NCBI GenBank assembly: GCA_001303695.1
Contig: LJUC01000009.1
Span: 1-32,524, forward strand
Source of the DNA: Phycisphaerae bacterium SM23_30
GTDB lineage: Bacteria; Planctomycetota; Phycisphaerae; Sedimentisphaerales; SM23-30
DNA: 32,524 nucleotides
Direction: 5' to 3'
Notes under the pieces: generated by a model
The model's database searches: none
What the model saw: only the letters and a program-made list of their open reading frames with translations
Told to the model about the DNA's origin: nothing
Shown here: positions 15,519 through 24,398 of the stretch, one piece after another
Position numbering within the stretch: the first letter of the stretch is position 1
How the letters are laid out: every line of letters starts with the position of its first letter
Position numbers and translations under genes: made by a program

Positions 15519-16685
15519 ATGCAGAACTTTAATTATTTTCAGCCGACGGATATCAGGTTTGGCTGGGGGCGCTGCAGGGAAATCCCTGAAGCTGTATCGA
15601 AGTATGGCAAACGCTGCCTGTTGGTAACCGGCTCGACTGGATCTTCGCGCAGCATATTATATGATAGAATAAAACAAGGTATGCAATCGACTAGTGTAAT
15701 GGCCGCGCATTTTGACGGTATTATACCCAATCCGACGACTGATTGTGTCACTGCCGGAGCGGAAATGGCCCGATCCCATCAGGCGGATGTCATTTTGGGT
15801 TTTGGGGGAGGCTCTTCGATGGACGCCGCCAAAGCCATCGCCGTCGAAGCTACCCACCCCGGCACCTGTTGGGATTACCTTTTTTTCCGCGATCAGGCAC
15901 CTACCGAGAAAACCCTGCCCGTTATTGCCGTTACCACCACCTCCGGCACCGGCTCGCACGTAACCCAGGTGGGGGTAGTTACAAATCCCGCTGAAAGATG
16001 CAAGTCCGCTTTGTATAATCCCGTAATTTTCCCCAAAGTTGCTATTATCGATCCCGAATTAATGCTGACCGTTCCTGAACATATTACCGCCGCCACCGGT
16101 TTTGATGCCTTTACTCATGCCTTTGAAAGCTATATTCATTGCAACGCCACTCCTTACACTACATTGCTTGCCGAACAAGCCCTGAGACTAATTGTGAAAA
16201 ATTTACCTTTGGCGGTAGAAGATGGATCAAATCGTGATGCCCGCGCCGCCTTGGCCTGGGCCGACACCCTCGCCGGTTTGTGCATCGCCAACGCCGGCGT
16301 CACTATGCCTCATGGGATAGGCATGGCTATGAGCGGCCTGTTCCCCCATATTGCTCATGGTCAATCCTTGGCCGTTACTTACCCCGAATTTGTACGGTTT
16401 ACCAGCCCTTCGGCCATCCCTCATTTCGCTTTTTTAGCCCGATTATTCAATCCTGAACTGGTAAAGGTATCCGACGACCATGCAGCCCGCCAAGCGGGTG
16501 TGGAAATGGAAATATTTCTTAAGAAAATAAACCTGTGGTTGAGTTTGGAATCACTGAAAGTACCTCAGGACGAATTACCTGAACTCGCAAAAGCATCTTT
16601 GGTGTTGCCGGATTATAAGAACAATCCCCGGATTCCCAGCCAGGATGATATCAGTGAAATTCTTAACCAGTGTTATAAGCGATAA
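15519..16685 (+). CDS. Iron-containing alcohol dehydrogenase (lactaldehyde reductase-like)
   Basis: The 388-residue enzyme belongs to the group III iron-dependent alcohol dehydrogenases. The nucleotide-binding motif G-G-G-S-S-M-D is at 96-102. Expected metal ligands are Asp196 and His200 (D-A-F-T-H-A-F-E-S-Y), His265 (M-P-H-G-I-G) and His280 (A-H-G-Q-S). The same ligand layout is known in FucO, which reduces L-lactaldehyde to 1,2-propanediol during fucose and rhamnose breakdown. Lactaldehyde reduction is therefore a reasonable guess in a locus rich in rhamnosidases, but no fuculose/rhamnulose aldolase is nearby and butanol- or hydroxybutyrate-type substrates remain possible. AGAGGA precedes the ATG. 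The gene ends 22 bases before the GTG start of the GH78 gene. Confidence 0.94.
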   Translation: MQNFNYFQPTDIRFGWGRCREIPEAVSKYGKRCLLVTGSTGSSRSILYDRIKQGMQSTSVMAAHFDGIIPNPTTDCVTAGAEMARSHQADVILGFGGGSSMDAAKAIAVEATHPGTCWDYLFFRDQAPTEKTLPVIAVTTTSGTGSHVTQVGVVTNPAERCKSALYNPVIFPKVAIIDPELMLTVPEHITAATGFDAFTHAFESYIHCNATPYTTLLAEQALRLIVKNLPLAVEDGSNRDARAALAWADTLAGLCIANAGVTMPHGIGMAMSGLFPHIAHGQSLAVTYPEFVRFTSPSAIPHFAFLARLFNPELVKVSDDHAARQAGVEMEIFLKKINLWLSLESLKVPQDELPELAKASLVLPDYKNNPRIPSQDDISEILNQCYKR

Positions 16686-16693
16686 TAATAACC

Positions 16694-16700
16694 AAGAGGA
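16694..16700 (+). promoter_or_regulatory. Ribosome binding site fixing the GH78 start at GTG 16708
   Basis: AAGAGGA lies seven bases before GTG 16708. The frame is open further upstream to an ATG at 16645, but that start lies inside the preceding dehydrogenase gene and would bury the signal peptide. Confidence 0.65.
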
Positions 16701-16707
16701 TACTGCC

Positions 16708-19554
16708 GTGATTCATCGATTTTTATTAACCCTTTTAGTTTTATGCATAACCTTCCCGCCTTCCATATTAGCCCAAAGCGGTGCCATAACACCTACTAAT
16801 CTGCAATGTGAGTATCAGACAAATCCGCTCGGTATTGACGTCGAAAAACCACGGTTGAGCTGGAATTTGGCATCGGATCTTCGCGATCAAAATCAAACAG
16901 CCTATCGAATTCAGGTATCGGGTATCGATGAAAATATCCTGCAAAACCAAGTGATTTACTGGGACACCGGTAAGGTCAAGTCAAACCAGACGATTCACAT
17001 TGTTTACCAGGGTAAACCGCTCCACTCCGGCCAACGTTATACCTGGAAGGTGCAAGTTTGGGATAGAGATGATAGAGCTTCAGATTGGAGCGACCCGGCC
17101 TGGTGGGAGATGGCCCTGCTCGATGAAAACGACTGGCTTGCCCAATGGATCAACGACGGCAAAAAAAATCCCGAAAAGGATGAAGATTTTTACCTGGAAG
17201 ATCCGGCGCCCTTATTTCGCTGGGAATTTGAACTATCCAAACCAGTGCGACGGGCACGGTTGTATATTACCGGTTTAGGCTATTATGAAGCTTATCTCAA
17301 CGGCCGGCGTGTGGGGGATCATCTGTTGGATCCCGGCTGGACAGTCTATTCCAAACGGGTGTTTTACAGCACTTTTGATGTAACTGATCACCTCCATGAT
17401 GACGACAATTGCCTCGGAGTAACATTAGGTAATGGCTGGTACAATCCTTTACCGATGAAAATGTGGGGAAGGTTGAATTTACGCGAACACCTCACCGTTG
17501 GTCGTCCCCGATTCATCGCTCAACTTAATATCATTTATGAGGATGGCTCGGAAACATCGATCGTAAGCGATCAAAACTGGAAGGTCGCGCCAGGTCCCAT
17601 ACTTCGCAACAACATCTACCTGGGTGAAGTCTATGACGCTCGCAAGGAAATATCTGGATGGGATCGCCCGGGCTTCAACGATAAAAATTGGTCAAATGCT
17701 AAACTTGCCACCGAACCAGTCGGCAAGCTGCAAGCTCAGCCTCTGCCGCCTATCAAAATGACCAAAATATTGAGACCGGTAAAAATTAGCGAACCCAAAG
17801 ACGAGATATATATTTTCGATATGGGACAGAATTTTAGCGGCTGGGCCCGCTGCAAATTTAATGTTCCTGCCGGCACCAAAATTATCCTGCGTTATGGTGA
17901 ACTACTCAATAAAGACGGCACCCTTAATCCTCTGACCAGCGTCTGTGGGCAAATAAAGGGCAGGCCCACCGATGAACAGGGTAATTTGATCAATGTCGGT
18001 GATCCGATGCCGCCGGCCGTCGCCTGGCAAAGCGACACTTACATTGCCAAAGGAAACGGTACTGAAATCTATACCCCAAGTTTTACTTTTCATGCCTTTC
18101 GTTATGTGGAAGTAACCGGGCTCCCCGTAAAACCCACTCTGGATATGATCGAAGGTTTGCGTTTGAATTCCGCCGTGGAGCCGGTGGGGATATTTTCCTG
18201 CTCCAACGATATGTTTAACGAGATTCAATCGATGTGCGAATGGACGTTTCTCAGCAACCTGTTCAGCGTTCATTCGGATTGTCCGCATCGGGAACGCTTT
18301 GGTTACGGCGGAGATCCGGTTGTCTCGAGCGGCTCGTTTGTTCTCAATTTTGATATGGCCAACTTTTACGCTAAAACGGTTTGGGACTTCCATGACAGCG
18401 CCCGTAACGATGGCATGTTGACAGACACGGCGCCCTATGTGGGGATTCAATATTGCGGGGTGGCCTGGGCCATGACTCATCTGCATTATCAATTGCAGCT
18501 TTACCAGTTCTACGGCGATAAACGAATTATCGAGCAGCAATATGAAACCTCGAAACGATGGTTCGATCTGGTCGCCGGCCAAAATCCGGACCACATCAAT
18601 AAAAGCGGCTTAAGCGACCATGAAGGCCTGGAAAAAGCCCCCTCTCAATCCATGGTCACTCCTTTATACTGCCTCAGCGCTCGGATGCTTTCCCAAATGG
18701 CCCAGATTTTAGGGCGCGACCAACAAGCCCGGAAGTATCAGGATTTGTCTGAAGAAATCAAAAATGCTTACCTGGAAAGGTTCTTAGCAAAAGGGGCTGG
18801 AATTTTTGCCCCCGGCACCCAGGCCAGCCAGTCTTTTGCTCTGTATTTGGATTTGGCGCCTGCTGAGGAAAAAAAAGCAGCTCTGGAATACCTCCTGAAC
18901 GACATTCGCAACAAACACGATGGACATTTATCCACTGGTATCTTCGGCACCAAGTTTATGCTCGATGTTCTCGCTCAGGAAGGTTATGCCGACGTCGCCT
19001 ATGATATCATAAACCAAAAAACTTTTCCTGGCTGGGGCTATATGCTTGAAAATGGCGCCACTACTTTGTGGGAGCACTGGGCATTAAGTGAAAATACTTT
19101 CTCGCACAACCATCCGATGTTCGGCTCCGTCAGTCAATGGTTTTATAATTGGCTCGGTGGGATTCAGCCTCATCCGGCCGCCGTTGGTTTCGATCAAATT
19201 ATTATCAGGCCTCAGTTTATCGAGGATCTCCAATGGGTGAAGTCTTCTTACAAATCCATACGGGGGCTGATTGTCTCTAATTGGTCCCGTCAAAATAATA
19301 CTATCCATCTTGAGATCCAGATTCCGGTCAACACGACTGCAACTTTGTATATTCCTTCTCAGGACATAGAGGCGATCCTGGAAGGATCAAAGGAACGTAA
19401 ACCAGCCGCTCAGGCTCAAGGAATTCGTGCCCTAAGAATTGAAGGAAAAGATGCGGTGCTTACTTTGGGATCCGGCAAGTATTACTTTGTATCTACATCC
19501 TTATCGTCAGCCGGCACAGCAGTGTACTGCCATAGACAAGAACAAGTCAGGTAA
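16708..19554 (+). CDS. GH78 alpha-L-rhamnosidase, secreted
   Basis: Starting at GTG 16708 the product is 948 residues with a clear signal peptide (hydrophobic 5-16, cleavage near I-L-A-Q, residue 22-23). Domain order is an N-terminal fibronectin-like domain (P-R-L-S-W-N-L), two beta-sandwich domains (D-P-G-W-T-V-Y-S-K-R, G-N-G-W-Y), the (alpha/alpha)6 barrel and a C-terminal beta-sandwich. The catalytic block D-C-P-H-R-E-R-F-G-Y-G-G-D holds Asp524, Glu529 and Asp536, at the same spacing as the catalytic acidic residues reported for Bacillus RhaB. Glu789 in T-T-L-W-E-H-W fits the proposed base. It would release alpha-linked L-rhamnose from non-reducing ends outside the cytoplasm. Together with the GH106 gene at 28442, it is the strongest evidence that the target glycan contains rhamnose. 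Confidence 0.95.
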   Translation: MIHRFLLTLLVLCITFPPSILAQSGAITPTNLQCEYQTNPLGIDVEKPRLSWNLASDLRDQNQTAYRIQVSGIDENILQNQVIYWDTGKVKSNQTIHIVYQGKPLHSGQRYTWKVQVWDRDDRASDWSDPAWWEMALLDENDWLAQWINDGKKNPEKDEDFYLEDPAPLFRWEFELSKPVRRARLYITGLGYYEAYLNGRRVGDHLLDPGWTVYSKRVFYSTFDVTDHLHDDDNCLGVTLGNGWYNPLPMKMWGRLNLREHLTVGRPRFIAQLNIIYEDGSETSIVSDQNWKVAPGPILRNNIYLGEVYDARKEISGWDRPGFNDKNWSNAKLATEPVGKLQAQPLPPIKMTKILRPVKISEPKDEIYIFDMGQNFSGWARCKFNVPAGTKIILRYGELLNKDGTLNPLTSVCGQIKGRPTDEQGNLINVGDPMPPAVAWQSDTYIAKGNGTEIYTPSFTFHAFRYVEVTGLPVKPTLDMIEGLRLNSAVEPVGIFSCSNDMFNEIQSMCEWTFLSNLFSVHSDCPHRERFGYGGDPVVSSGSFVLNFDMANFYAKTVWDFHDSARNDGMLTDTAPYVGIQYCGVAWAMTHLHYQLQLYQFYGDKRIIEQQYETSKRWFDLVAGQNPDHINKSGLSDHEGLEKAPSQSMVTPLYCLSARMLSQMAQILGRDQQARKYQDLSEEIKNAYLERFLAKGAGIFAPGTQASQSFALYLDLAPAEEKKAALEYLLNDIRNKHDGHLSTGIFGTKFMLDVLAQEGYADVAYDIINQKTFPGWGYMLENGATTLWEHWALSENTFSHNHPMFGSVSQWFYNWLGGIQPHPAAVGFDQIIIRPQFIEDLQWVKSSYKSIRGLIVSNWSRQNNTIHLEIQIPVNTTATLYIPSQDIEAILEGSKERKPAAQAQGIRALRIEGKDAVLTLGSGKYYFVSTSLSSAGTAVYCHRQEQVR

Positions 19555-19575
19555 AAGTATTTTGGAGATTGTGCG

Positions 19576-21840
19576 ATGATTATGGATAGATTATTAATTT
19601 GTGTTTTGTTGAGTATAGTTATTTTTAATTGTATAGGTTTATCTCAGGATATTCGGCCAGATATTTCCCAAAGTCCCACTACTGCCAGGGAGCGTATGAA
19701 GGCCTGGGATCACCATGTTAAGCTAAAGAACGAATCAATTTTTAAGGATCTTCAGTGGCGGGCAGCGGGTCCGAGGTTTCAGGGGGGTAGGATCGAGGCG
19801 ATTGCGGTACCAGCGGGCAAGCCGGATACAATTTATGTAGGTGTAGGGGCGGGGAATGTCTGGAAGACGACCGATAAAGGTAAAACGTGGCAGGCGATAT
19901 TTGAAAATGAATCGACTTTCACTATCGGCGATATAGCTGTTGCCAAAACAAATCCCGAAATTGTGTGGGTGGGTACGGGTGAGGTTTTGATGGCGCGCAG
20001 TTCCTTTGCGGGCACGGGGGTATTCAAATCGACCGATGCCGGCAAAACCTGGCGGAATATGGGGCTGCATGACAGTCATCATATCGCCAAAGTTATAATT
20101 AATCCGGATAATCCGGACGTCGTCTATGTAGCGGTGATAGGTCATCTTTATACCTATAACGAAGAGCGAGGGGTATTTAAGACTAACGACGGGGGCAAGA
20201 CCTGGCAAAGGTGTCTTTACATTGATGAAAAGACCGGCGCCATTGACCTGGTGATGGACCCATCTGATAGTAAAATCCTATACGCCGCCACCTGGCAGAG
20301 GAGCCGAAAAGCGTGGAATCATACCTCAACCGGACCGGGCAGTGGCATTTATAAAACCACCGATGCGGGCAAGAACTGGAAGAAGTTAACCAACGGATTT
20401 CCGGTTGGTGAAAATGTGGGACGGATAGACCTGGATGTGGCGCCGTCAAATCCACAGGTGGTATATGCCCGACATGCGGCATCAGGAACTGAGGGGGGTG
20501 TTTACAAGTCGGAGGATGGGGGAGAGTCTTTTGTCAAGGTAAATCAACAGAACATATCCTCGGGCTATGATTTTTGCTTGATAAATGTGTCACCGGATAA
20601 TGAAAATGATGTTTATCTGCCGGGTTCTAATTCTTTTGTTTCTCAGGACGGCGGGCGGACGTTTACGAAAATTGAAGGGGAGGTTACTCACATGCTGCAC
20701 CATGGTTCGCAGGTGCTGCATCTGGATACCCATGAATGGTGGATCGATCCGGAGGATCCGGACCGGATTCTGATGGGAAATGACGGCGGACTTTATCTGA
20801 CCGAAGATTGCTGTCAAAGCTGGCTGCATATTAATAATCTACCCATAGGTGAATTCTATGCCATTTCAGTGGATATGGCTGAGCCTTATAATATCTACGG
20901 CGGCACCCAGGATGATGCAGCTCTTTTCGGGCCGAGTACGTATGAGTTGAGCCAGGGTGGTGAAGATCCCTGGCAGCACGTTTATATTGATCGCTGGGGC
21001 GGCGGGGATTCTTACTTTACTTATCCTGATCCCACCGATCCCAATACCATCTATTATGAACATCAATTCGGTGATCTGAGACGCAAAAACATGAAGACCG
21101 GGGAAACCAAAGGGATTCGACCACGGGCGGAGAGAGGAGATACTGCTTTACGTCGTAACTGGATGACACCGTTCTTTATTTCCCATTACAATCCTTCTAC
21201 ACTTTATTATGGTGCTAATAAGCTTTTCAAGTCACAGGATCAAGGCGACAGTTGGACGTGTATCAGCGGTGATTTAACGACGGAGCCCGGACCGGAAAAA
21301 CAGGGTAACGTTCCCTATGGGACTATTACAACTATTTCCGAATCACCACTGCAGGAGGGATTTTTATATGTGGGCACCGATGACGGTAATGTGCAAGTGA
21401 CCCAAAATGACGGCCAGGATTGGACTATGATTAAGAATGGATTACCCGATAAATGGGTCAGTCGAGTAGTGGCGTCTCAGCATGAGATCGGAACGGTTTA
21501 TGTTTCCCTGACCGGTTATCGCGATGATGATTTTAGCGTTTATTTGTATATGTCATCGGATTTCGGCAAGACCTGGGAACCTATCGCCTCCAACTTGCCT
21601 ATGGAGTCGGTCAATATAATTCGAGAAGATCACCGAGATAAGAATATATTATATGTGGGTACGGAGTTGGGGATTTACATTTCTCTGGATAGAGGGAAGA
21701 AATGGCATTCGCTGTGTAATAATTTGCCCACCACGCCGGTGCATGATATCGCCATCCAGCCGCGGGAAAACGATCTGGTGATCGGTACTCATGGAAGAAG
21801 TGTTTTCATTTTAGATATAGAAGATATTGTCGAGCGGTAA
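19576..21840 (+). CDS. Secreted Asp-box (BNR/sortilin-like) beta-propeller protein
   Basis: This 754-residue protein has a signal peptide (about residues 5-23) and about eleven Asp-box repeats of the S/T-x-D-x-G-x-T-W type between residues 97 and 711. Examples are K-T-T-D-K-G-K-T-W, K-S-T-D-A-G-K-T-W, K-S-Q-D-Q-G-D-S-W and I-S-L-D-R-G-K-K-W. They alternate with V-V-Y-V-A and I-L-Y-A-A-T strands, as in VPS10/sortilin and GH74-like ten-bladed propellers. Databases often name such proteins glycosyl hydrolase, but I see no recognisable GH74 catalytic aspartates and would not claim activity. The position between a rhamnosidase and a LamG protein suggests binding or cleavage of the same glycan. The protein ends shortly after the last repeat, so it lacks the C-terminal domains of longer relatives. 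GGAG precedes the ATG by eight bases. Confidence 0.85.
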   Translation: MIMDRLLICVLLSIVIFNCIGLSQDIRPDISQSPTTARERMKAWDHHVKLKNESIFKDLQWRAAGPRFQGGRIEAIAVPAGKPDTIYVGVGAGNVWKTTDKGKTWQAIFENESTFTIGDIAVAKTNPEIVWVGTGEVLMARSSFAGTGVFKSTDAGKTWRNMGLHDSHHIAKVIINPDNPDVVYVAVIGHLYTYNEERGVFKTNDGGKTWQRCLYIDEKTGAIDLVMDPSDSKILYAATWQRSRKAWNHTSTGPGSGIYKTTDAGKNWKKLTNGFPVGENVGRIDLDVAPSNPQVVYARHAASGTEGGVYKSEDGGESFVKVNQQNISSGYDFCLINVSPDNENDVYLPGSNSFVSQDGGRTFTKIEGEVTHMLHHGSQVLHLDTHEWWIDPEDPDRILMGNDGGLYLTEDCCQSWLHINNLPIGEFYAISVDMAEPYNIYGGTQDDAALFGPSTYELSQGGEDPWQHVYIDRWGGGDSYFTYPDPTDPNTIYYEHQFGDLRRKNMKTGETKGIRPRAERGDTALRRNWMTPFFISHYNPSTLYYGANKLFKSQDQGDSWTCISGDLTTEPGPEKQGNVPYGTITTISESPLQEGFLYVGTDDGNVQVTQNDGQDWTMIKNGLPDKWVSRVVASQHEIGTVYVSLTGYRDDDFSVYLYMSSDFGKTWEPIASNLPMESVNIIREDHRDKNILYVGTELGIYISLDRGKKWHSLCNNLPTTPVHDIAIQPRENDLVIGTHGRSVFILDIEDIVER

Positions 21841-21844
21841 CTGT

Positions 21845-21850
21845 AAAGGA
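21845..21850 (+). promoter_or_regulatory. Ribosome binding site fixing the LamG-2 start at 21859
   Basis: AAAGGA is eight bases before ATG 21859. The alternative in-frame ATG at 21850 overlaps this site and would add three residues, so 21859 is preferred. Confidence 0.6.
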
Positions 21851-21858
21851 TGTTAGCT

Positions 21859-23943
21859 ATGAAAAATTTGATAGTTGTGAATATTTTAACAGTGACTTTT
21901 TCGTTTATCTCTAATGATGCCAGGGCAGCAGACAGTTTAGTGGCATGGTGGAATTTCGATCAAGACGTCCAAAAAACCGTTCTTGATAGAGCCGGGCAAA
22001 TAGAAGATGTCATCGAAGGTACATTCACGCCGGTTGGCGGAGTAGTCGGCAGGGCGCTTAGATTTGATGGCTATACCACCTGTATAAATCGAGAAGCGGA
22101 AAAGGCTCCCAAATTGACCAATGAATTCACCCTGGAAGCTTGGGTAGCCCAGGGGGCCTATCCCTGGAACTGGTGCCCGATTATCTGCCAGAACCAGGAG
22201 CAAAAAGCGGGGTATTATTTCGCGTTAGGTCCGCGAGGTGAGGTCAGTCTGCAGTTGGCGGTTAATGGTCAGTGGCATATATGCACTTCAGGTGACTTTG
22301 ATGTACCGATGGGAAAATGGATACATGTGGCGGGCACGTATGAATCAACCCGGGGACTATCGGTTTATGTAAACGGCCAAAAGGTACAGACCACCGAAGT
22401 AAAAGGTGCTCTGCAATTTGCTTTTGACAGCGAACTGAAAATTGGCGCTAATTATGAAAAAGTCAAGCCTTCCAATATTCACCGTGAACATGGAACCAAG
22501 CCGTGGTGGTTTTCGCTGGATGGTATCGTTGATGAAATAAAAATTTACGATCGGGCCCTGACCGATCAGGAGGTACTTACCGCCTACGCCGGGCAAAAAC
22601 CAACCGCCGCCCCTGAACTGCCGCCTCGATTGATGCCGTCGGGGCCCAATGGACCGGGAAGGTTCGGGGCCTATTATTGCAAGCTTGAATATTACCCCGA
22701 ATGGGATAATCTTTGGGCAGTCGATGCGGATCCGGATGTACTGGTGCGATTCGACACGACGGCGGCGCGAATGGTATTTTGGCGGGGCAGTCGATTTTCT
22801 CCCGCCTGGGTATCCGAAAAAGGCCAGTGGATGGCCGATCAAAGCGTCGAAGCCTGGGATCACGGAATTAATGACGCCGAAGGGTGCTTCGAGCACATGC
22901 AGGATTATCGCTGCCGGTATTCCCATGTTCGCGTGATAGAAAGTCACGACGCCCGCGCCGTGGTGCATTGGCGCTATGCACTAACCAGCTCGAGTAATAA
23001 CCTCTGGCGGGAAGATGAAAAGACCGGCAGAGGCTGTTGGGTGGATGAATATTATTATATCTACCCGGACGCAATGGCTGTCCGAAAGCCCACCTGGAAA
23101 ACCGGAACGCTGGGCAGACCCCGGCAGTTTCAGGAATCTCTGCCCTTTACGCATCCCGGCCAACTGCAAAGTGATGTTATCAATAGAGATTTTGCCTGGG
23201 TGGGCAACCTTGAAGGCCAAAACCAAATGCTTTCGTTTGTGAAAGACCCAAAAGCCAGTAAGAAAAAATTCCCGGATAATCTCACCATTCAGATGTACAA
23301 TTTTAAGGCCCAAAACAAGCCTTTTATTATATTTGAGCCGGGTAACAGGATGAATTACGTCAATGACCGCCGTTTAGGTCCCCGGGGTCTGGATGTACCC
23401 GGGGCCTGCAACCATTGGCCGGTGGGGCAAATGTTATGTGACGGCCGGACCGTTCAGGCCGCCGATCGTCCCACGCATTTTCTGGGGTTTCCCATATCCT
23501 CACCGCCGGTGCATGAAAAAGACGGCCGCTCCTGGTGGAACGGCCTGTATGGTATGACGGACATGACCATAGACGAACTAACCGTGGTAGCCAGAAGTTG
23601 GGCCCGGGCGCCTGAACTGAAACTTAAAAGTCAGGGATTTTCCAGCCAGGGTTACGACCGCAGTGAAAGGGCTTATCAATTAACTTGTGAGAATTCCGAT
23701 GGCGCCATGATTCTGGAATGCGAATTTACCGCTAGTGAAGATTCACCCATTTATAATATTCCAGTGGTCATTAAAAATTGGGGATACAGCGACGCGGAAT
23801 TAGAAATCGACGGCCAGAAGATAAAACAGGGCAAGAATTTCCGGCAGGGGCATCGGGATATGGTTGAGACTTCCAATTTAATCGTCTGGATTAAACTTCA
23901 ATCAACCAAACCGGCTACCATTGTACTTCGACCTTCAGAATAA
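21859..23943 (+). CDS. Secreted LamG-domain protein with conserved C-terminal region of unknown function (paralogue 2 of 3)
   Basis: The 694-residue product has a signal peptide (cleavage after D-A-R-A, residue 23) and a LamG domain at about 24-245 (V-A-W-W-N-F-D, T-L-E-A-W-V-A-Q-G-A-Y-P, S-L-D-G-I-V-D-E-I-K). It then has the same uncharacterised region as the protein at 9711. Aligned motifs are V-F-W-R-G-S, C352-R-Y-S-H356-V-R, H370-W-R-Y-A-L, N518-H-W-P, A-R-S-W-A-R-A-P-E and Q657-G-K-N-F-R, at nearly identical spacing. Conserved His, Arg, Tyr and Glu residues are more typical of an active site than of a pure scaffold, but no mechanism can be claimed. It is the last gene of the plus-strand run. 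Convergent hairpins follow at 24333-24375. Confidence 0.85.
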   Translation: MKNLIVVNILTVTFSFISNDARAADSLVAWWNFDQDVQKTVLDRAGQIEDVIEGTFTPVGGVVGRALRFDGYTTCINREAEKAPKLTNEFTLEAWVAQGAYPWNWCPIICQNQEQKAGYYFALGPRGEVSLQLAVNGQWHICTSGDFDVPMGKWIHVAGTYESTRGLSVYVNGQKVQTTEVKGALQFAFDSELKIGANYEKVKPSNIHREHGTKPWWFSLDGIVDEIKIYDRALTDQEVLTAYAGQKPTAAPELPPRLMPSGPNGPGRFGAYYCKLEYYPEWDNLWAVDADPDVLVRFDTTAARMVFWRGSRFSPAWVSEKGQWMADQSVEAWDHGINDAEGCFEHMQDYRCRYSHVRVIESHDARAVVHWRYALTSSSNNLWREDEKTGRGCWVDEYYYIYPDAMAVRKPTWKTGTLGRPRQFQESLPFTHPGQLQSDVINRDFAWVGNLEGQNQMLSFVKDPKASKKKFPDNLTIQMYNFKAQNKPFIIFEPGNRMNYVNDRRLGPRGLDVPGACNHWPVGQMLCDGRTVQAADRPTHFLGFPISSPPVHEKDGRSWWNGLYGMTDMTIDELTVVARSWARAPELKLKSQGFSSQGYDRSERAYQLTCENSDGAMILECEFTASEDSPIYNIPVVIKNWGYSDAELEIDGQKIKQGKNFRQGHRDMVETSNLIVWIKLQSTKPATIVLRPSE

Positions 23944-24000
23944 ATTTATCAATTATAATGAGTTTTTAAAAATGCTGATTGAATAGAAGGATTACAGCCT

Positions 24001-24265
24001 TTATTGGACAGAACACTGGAAAACGCCCTGGTGTACCGTATCGAAAAAGAGTTCCCATATATCGGTGGACCTCGAATCCGTCAGTTCTGCGCCAAGATGG
24101 TTCTGGAAACCAACGCAGAGAACCCGCCGACTTCATGGCAAACTTCCGCTGGGAAAAGATGCGATCGATGGTTAAGTCGCCGACTTCCTGTACCTGCACA
24201 CAGGTAATCAAAGATATCAGTACCTACACACAAACGTTTTGAACTGGTTAGCATTTCCCATTTAA
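24001..24265 (+). pseudogene. Frameshifted remnant, possibly of a DUF1670-like gene
   Basis: Three successive plus-strand frames give plausible protein pieces that appear to continue one another. From 24001 one reads L-L-D-R-T-L-E-N-A-L-V-Y-R-I-E-K-E-F-P and then I-G-G-P-R-I-R-Q-F. A second frame gives D-F-M-A-N-F-R-W-E-K-M. A third gives A-D-F-L-Y-L-H-T-G-N-Q-R-Y-Q-Y and stops at 24265. This pattern fits a decayed gene with two frameshifts and a missing remainder. The first piece reminds me of DUF1670 proteins, by recall only. It lies between the operon end and the convergent sulfatase pair. Confidence 0.38.
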
Positions 24266-24332
24266 CGTCATAATACGTACTCCTGCACGCGACATTGTAA
24301 ATAATACCATAATCGCAAATTCGATTTCAACA

Positions 24333-24375
24333 GGTCTGGTCATCAGACCGGATCGGCTCTCAACCGCCCGATCCG
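24333..24375. terminator. Two adjacent hairpins between convergent genes, possible terminator region
   Basis: GGTCTG/CAGACC (24333-24338 with 24344-24349, five-base loop) is followed by CGGATCGG/CCGATCCG (24349-24356 with 24368-24375, eleven-base loop). They lie just past the 3' end of the minus-strand sulfatase at 24399 and 390 bases past the plus-strand operon. Neither side has a strong U-tract, so intrinsic termination is uncertain. Confidence 0.35.
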
Positions 24376-24398
24376 CTCAAGAGTTTAAGAAAATGTGC

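Noticed and set aside
16645-16707. ATG start extending the GH78 protein by 21 residues
   Set aside because: It lies inside the preceding dehydrogenase gene and displaces the signal peptide. GTG 16708 has AAGAGGA seven bases upstream.
17902-18594. 230-codon minus-strand open frame inside the GH78 gene
   Set aside because: It is antisense to the conserved catalytic domain of GH78 and shows no domain features.
3773-23943. Bacterial microcompartment for fucose/rhamnose breakdown, known from planctomycetes
   Set aside because: No shell protein, aldolase or CoA-acylating aldehyde dehydrogenase is encoded in the window.
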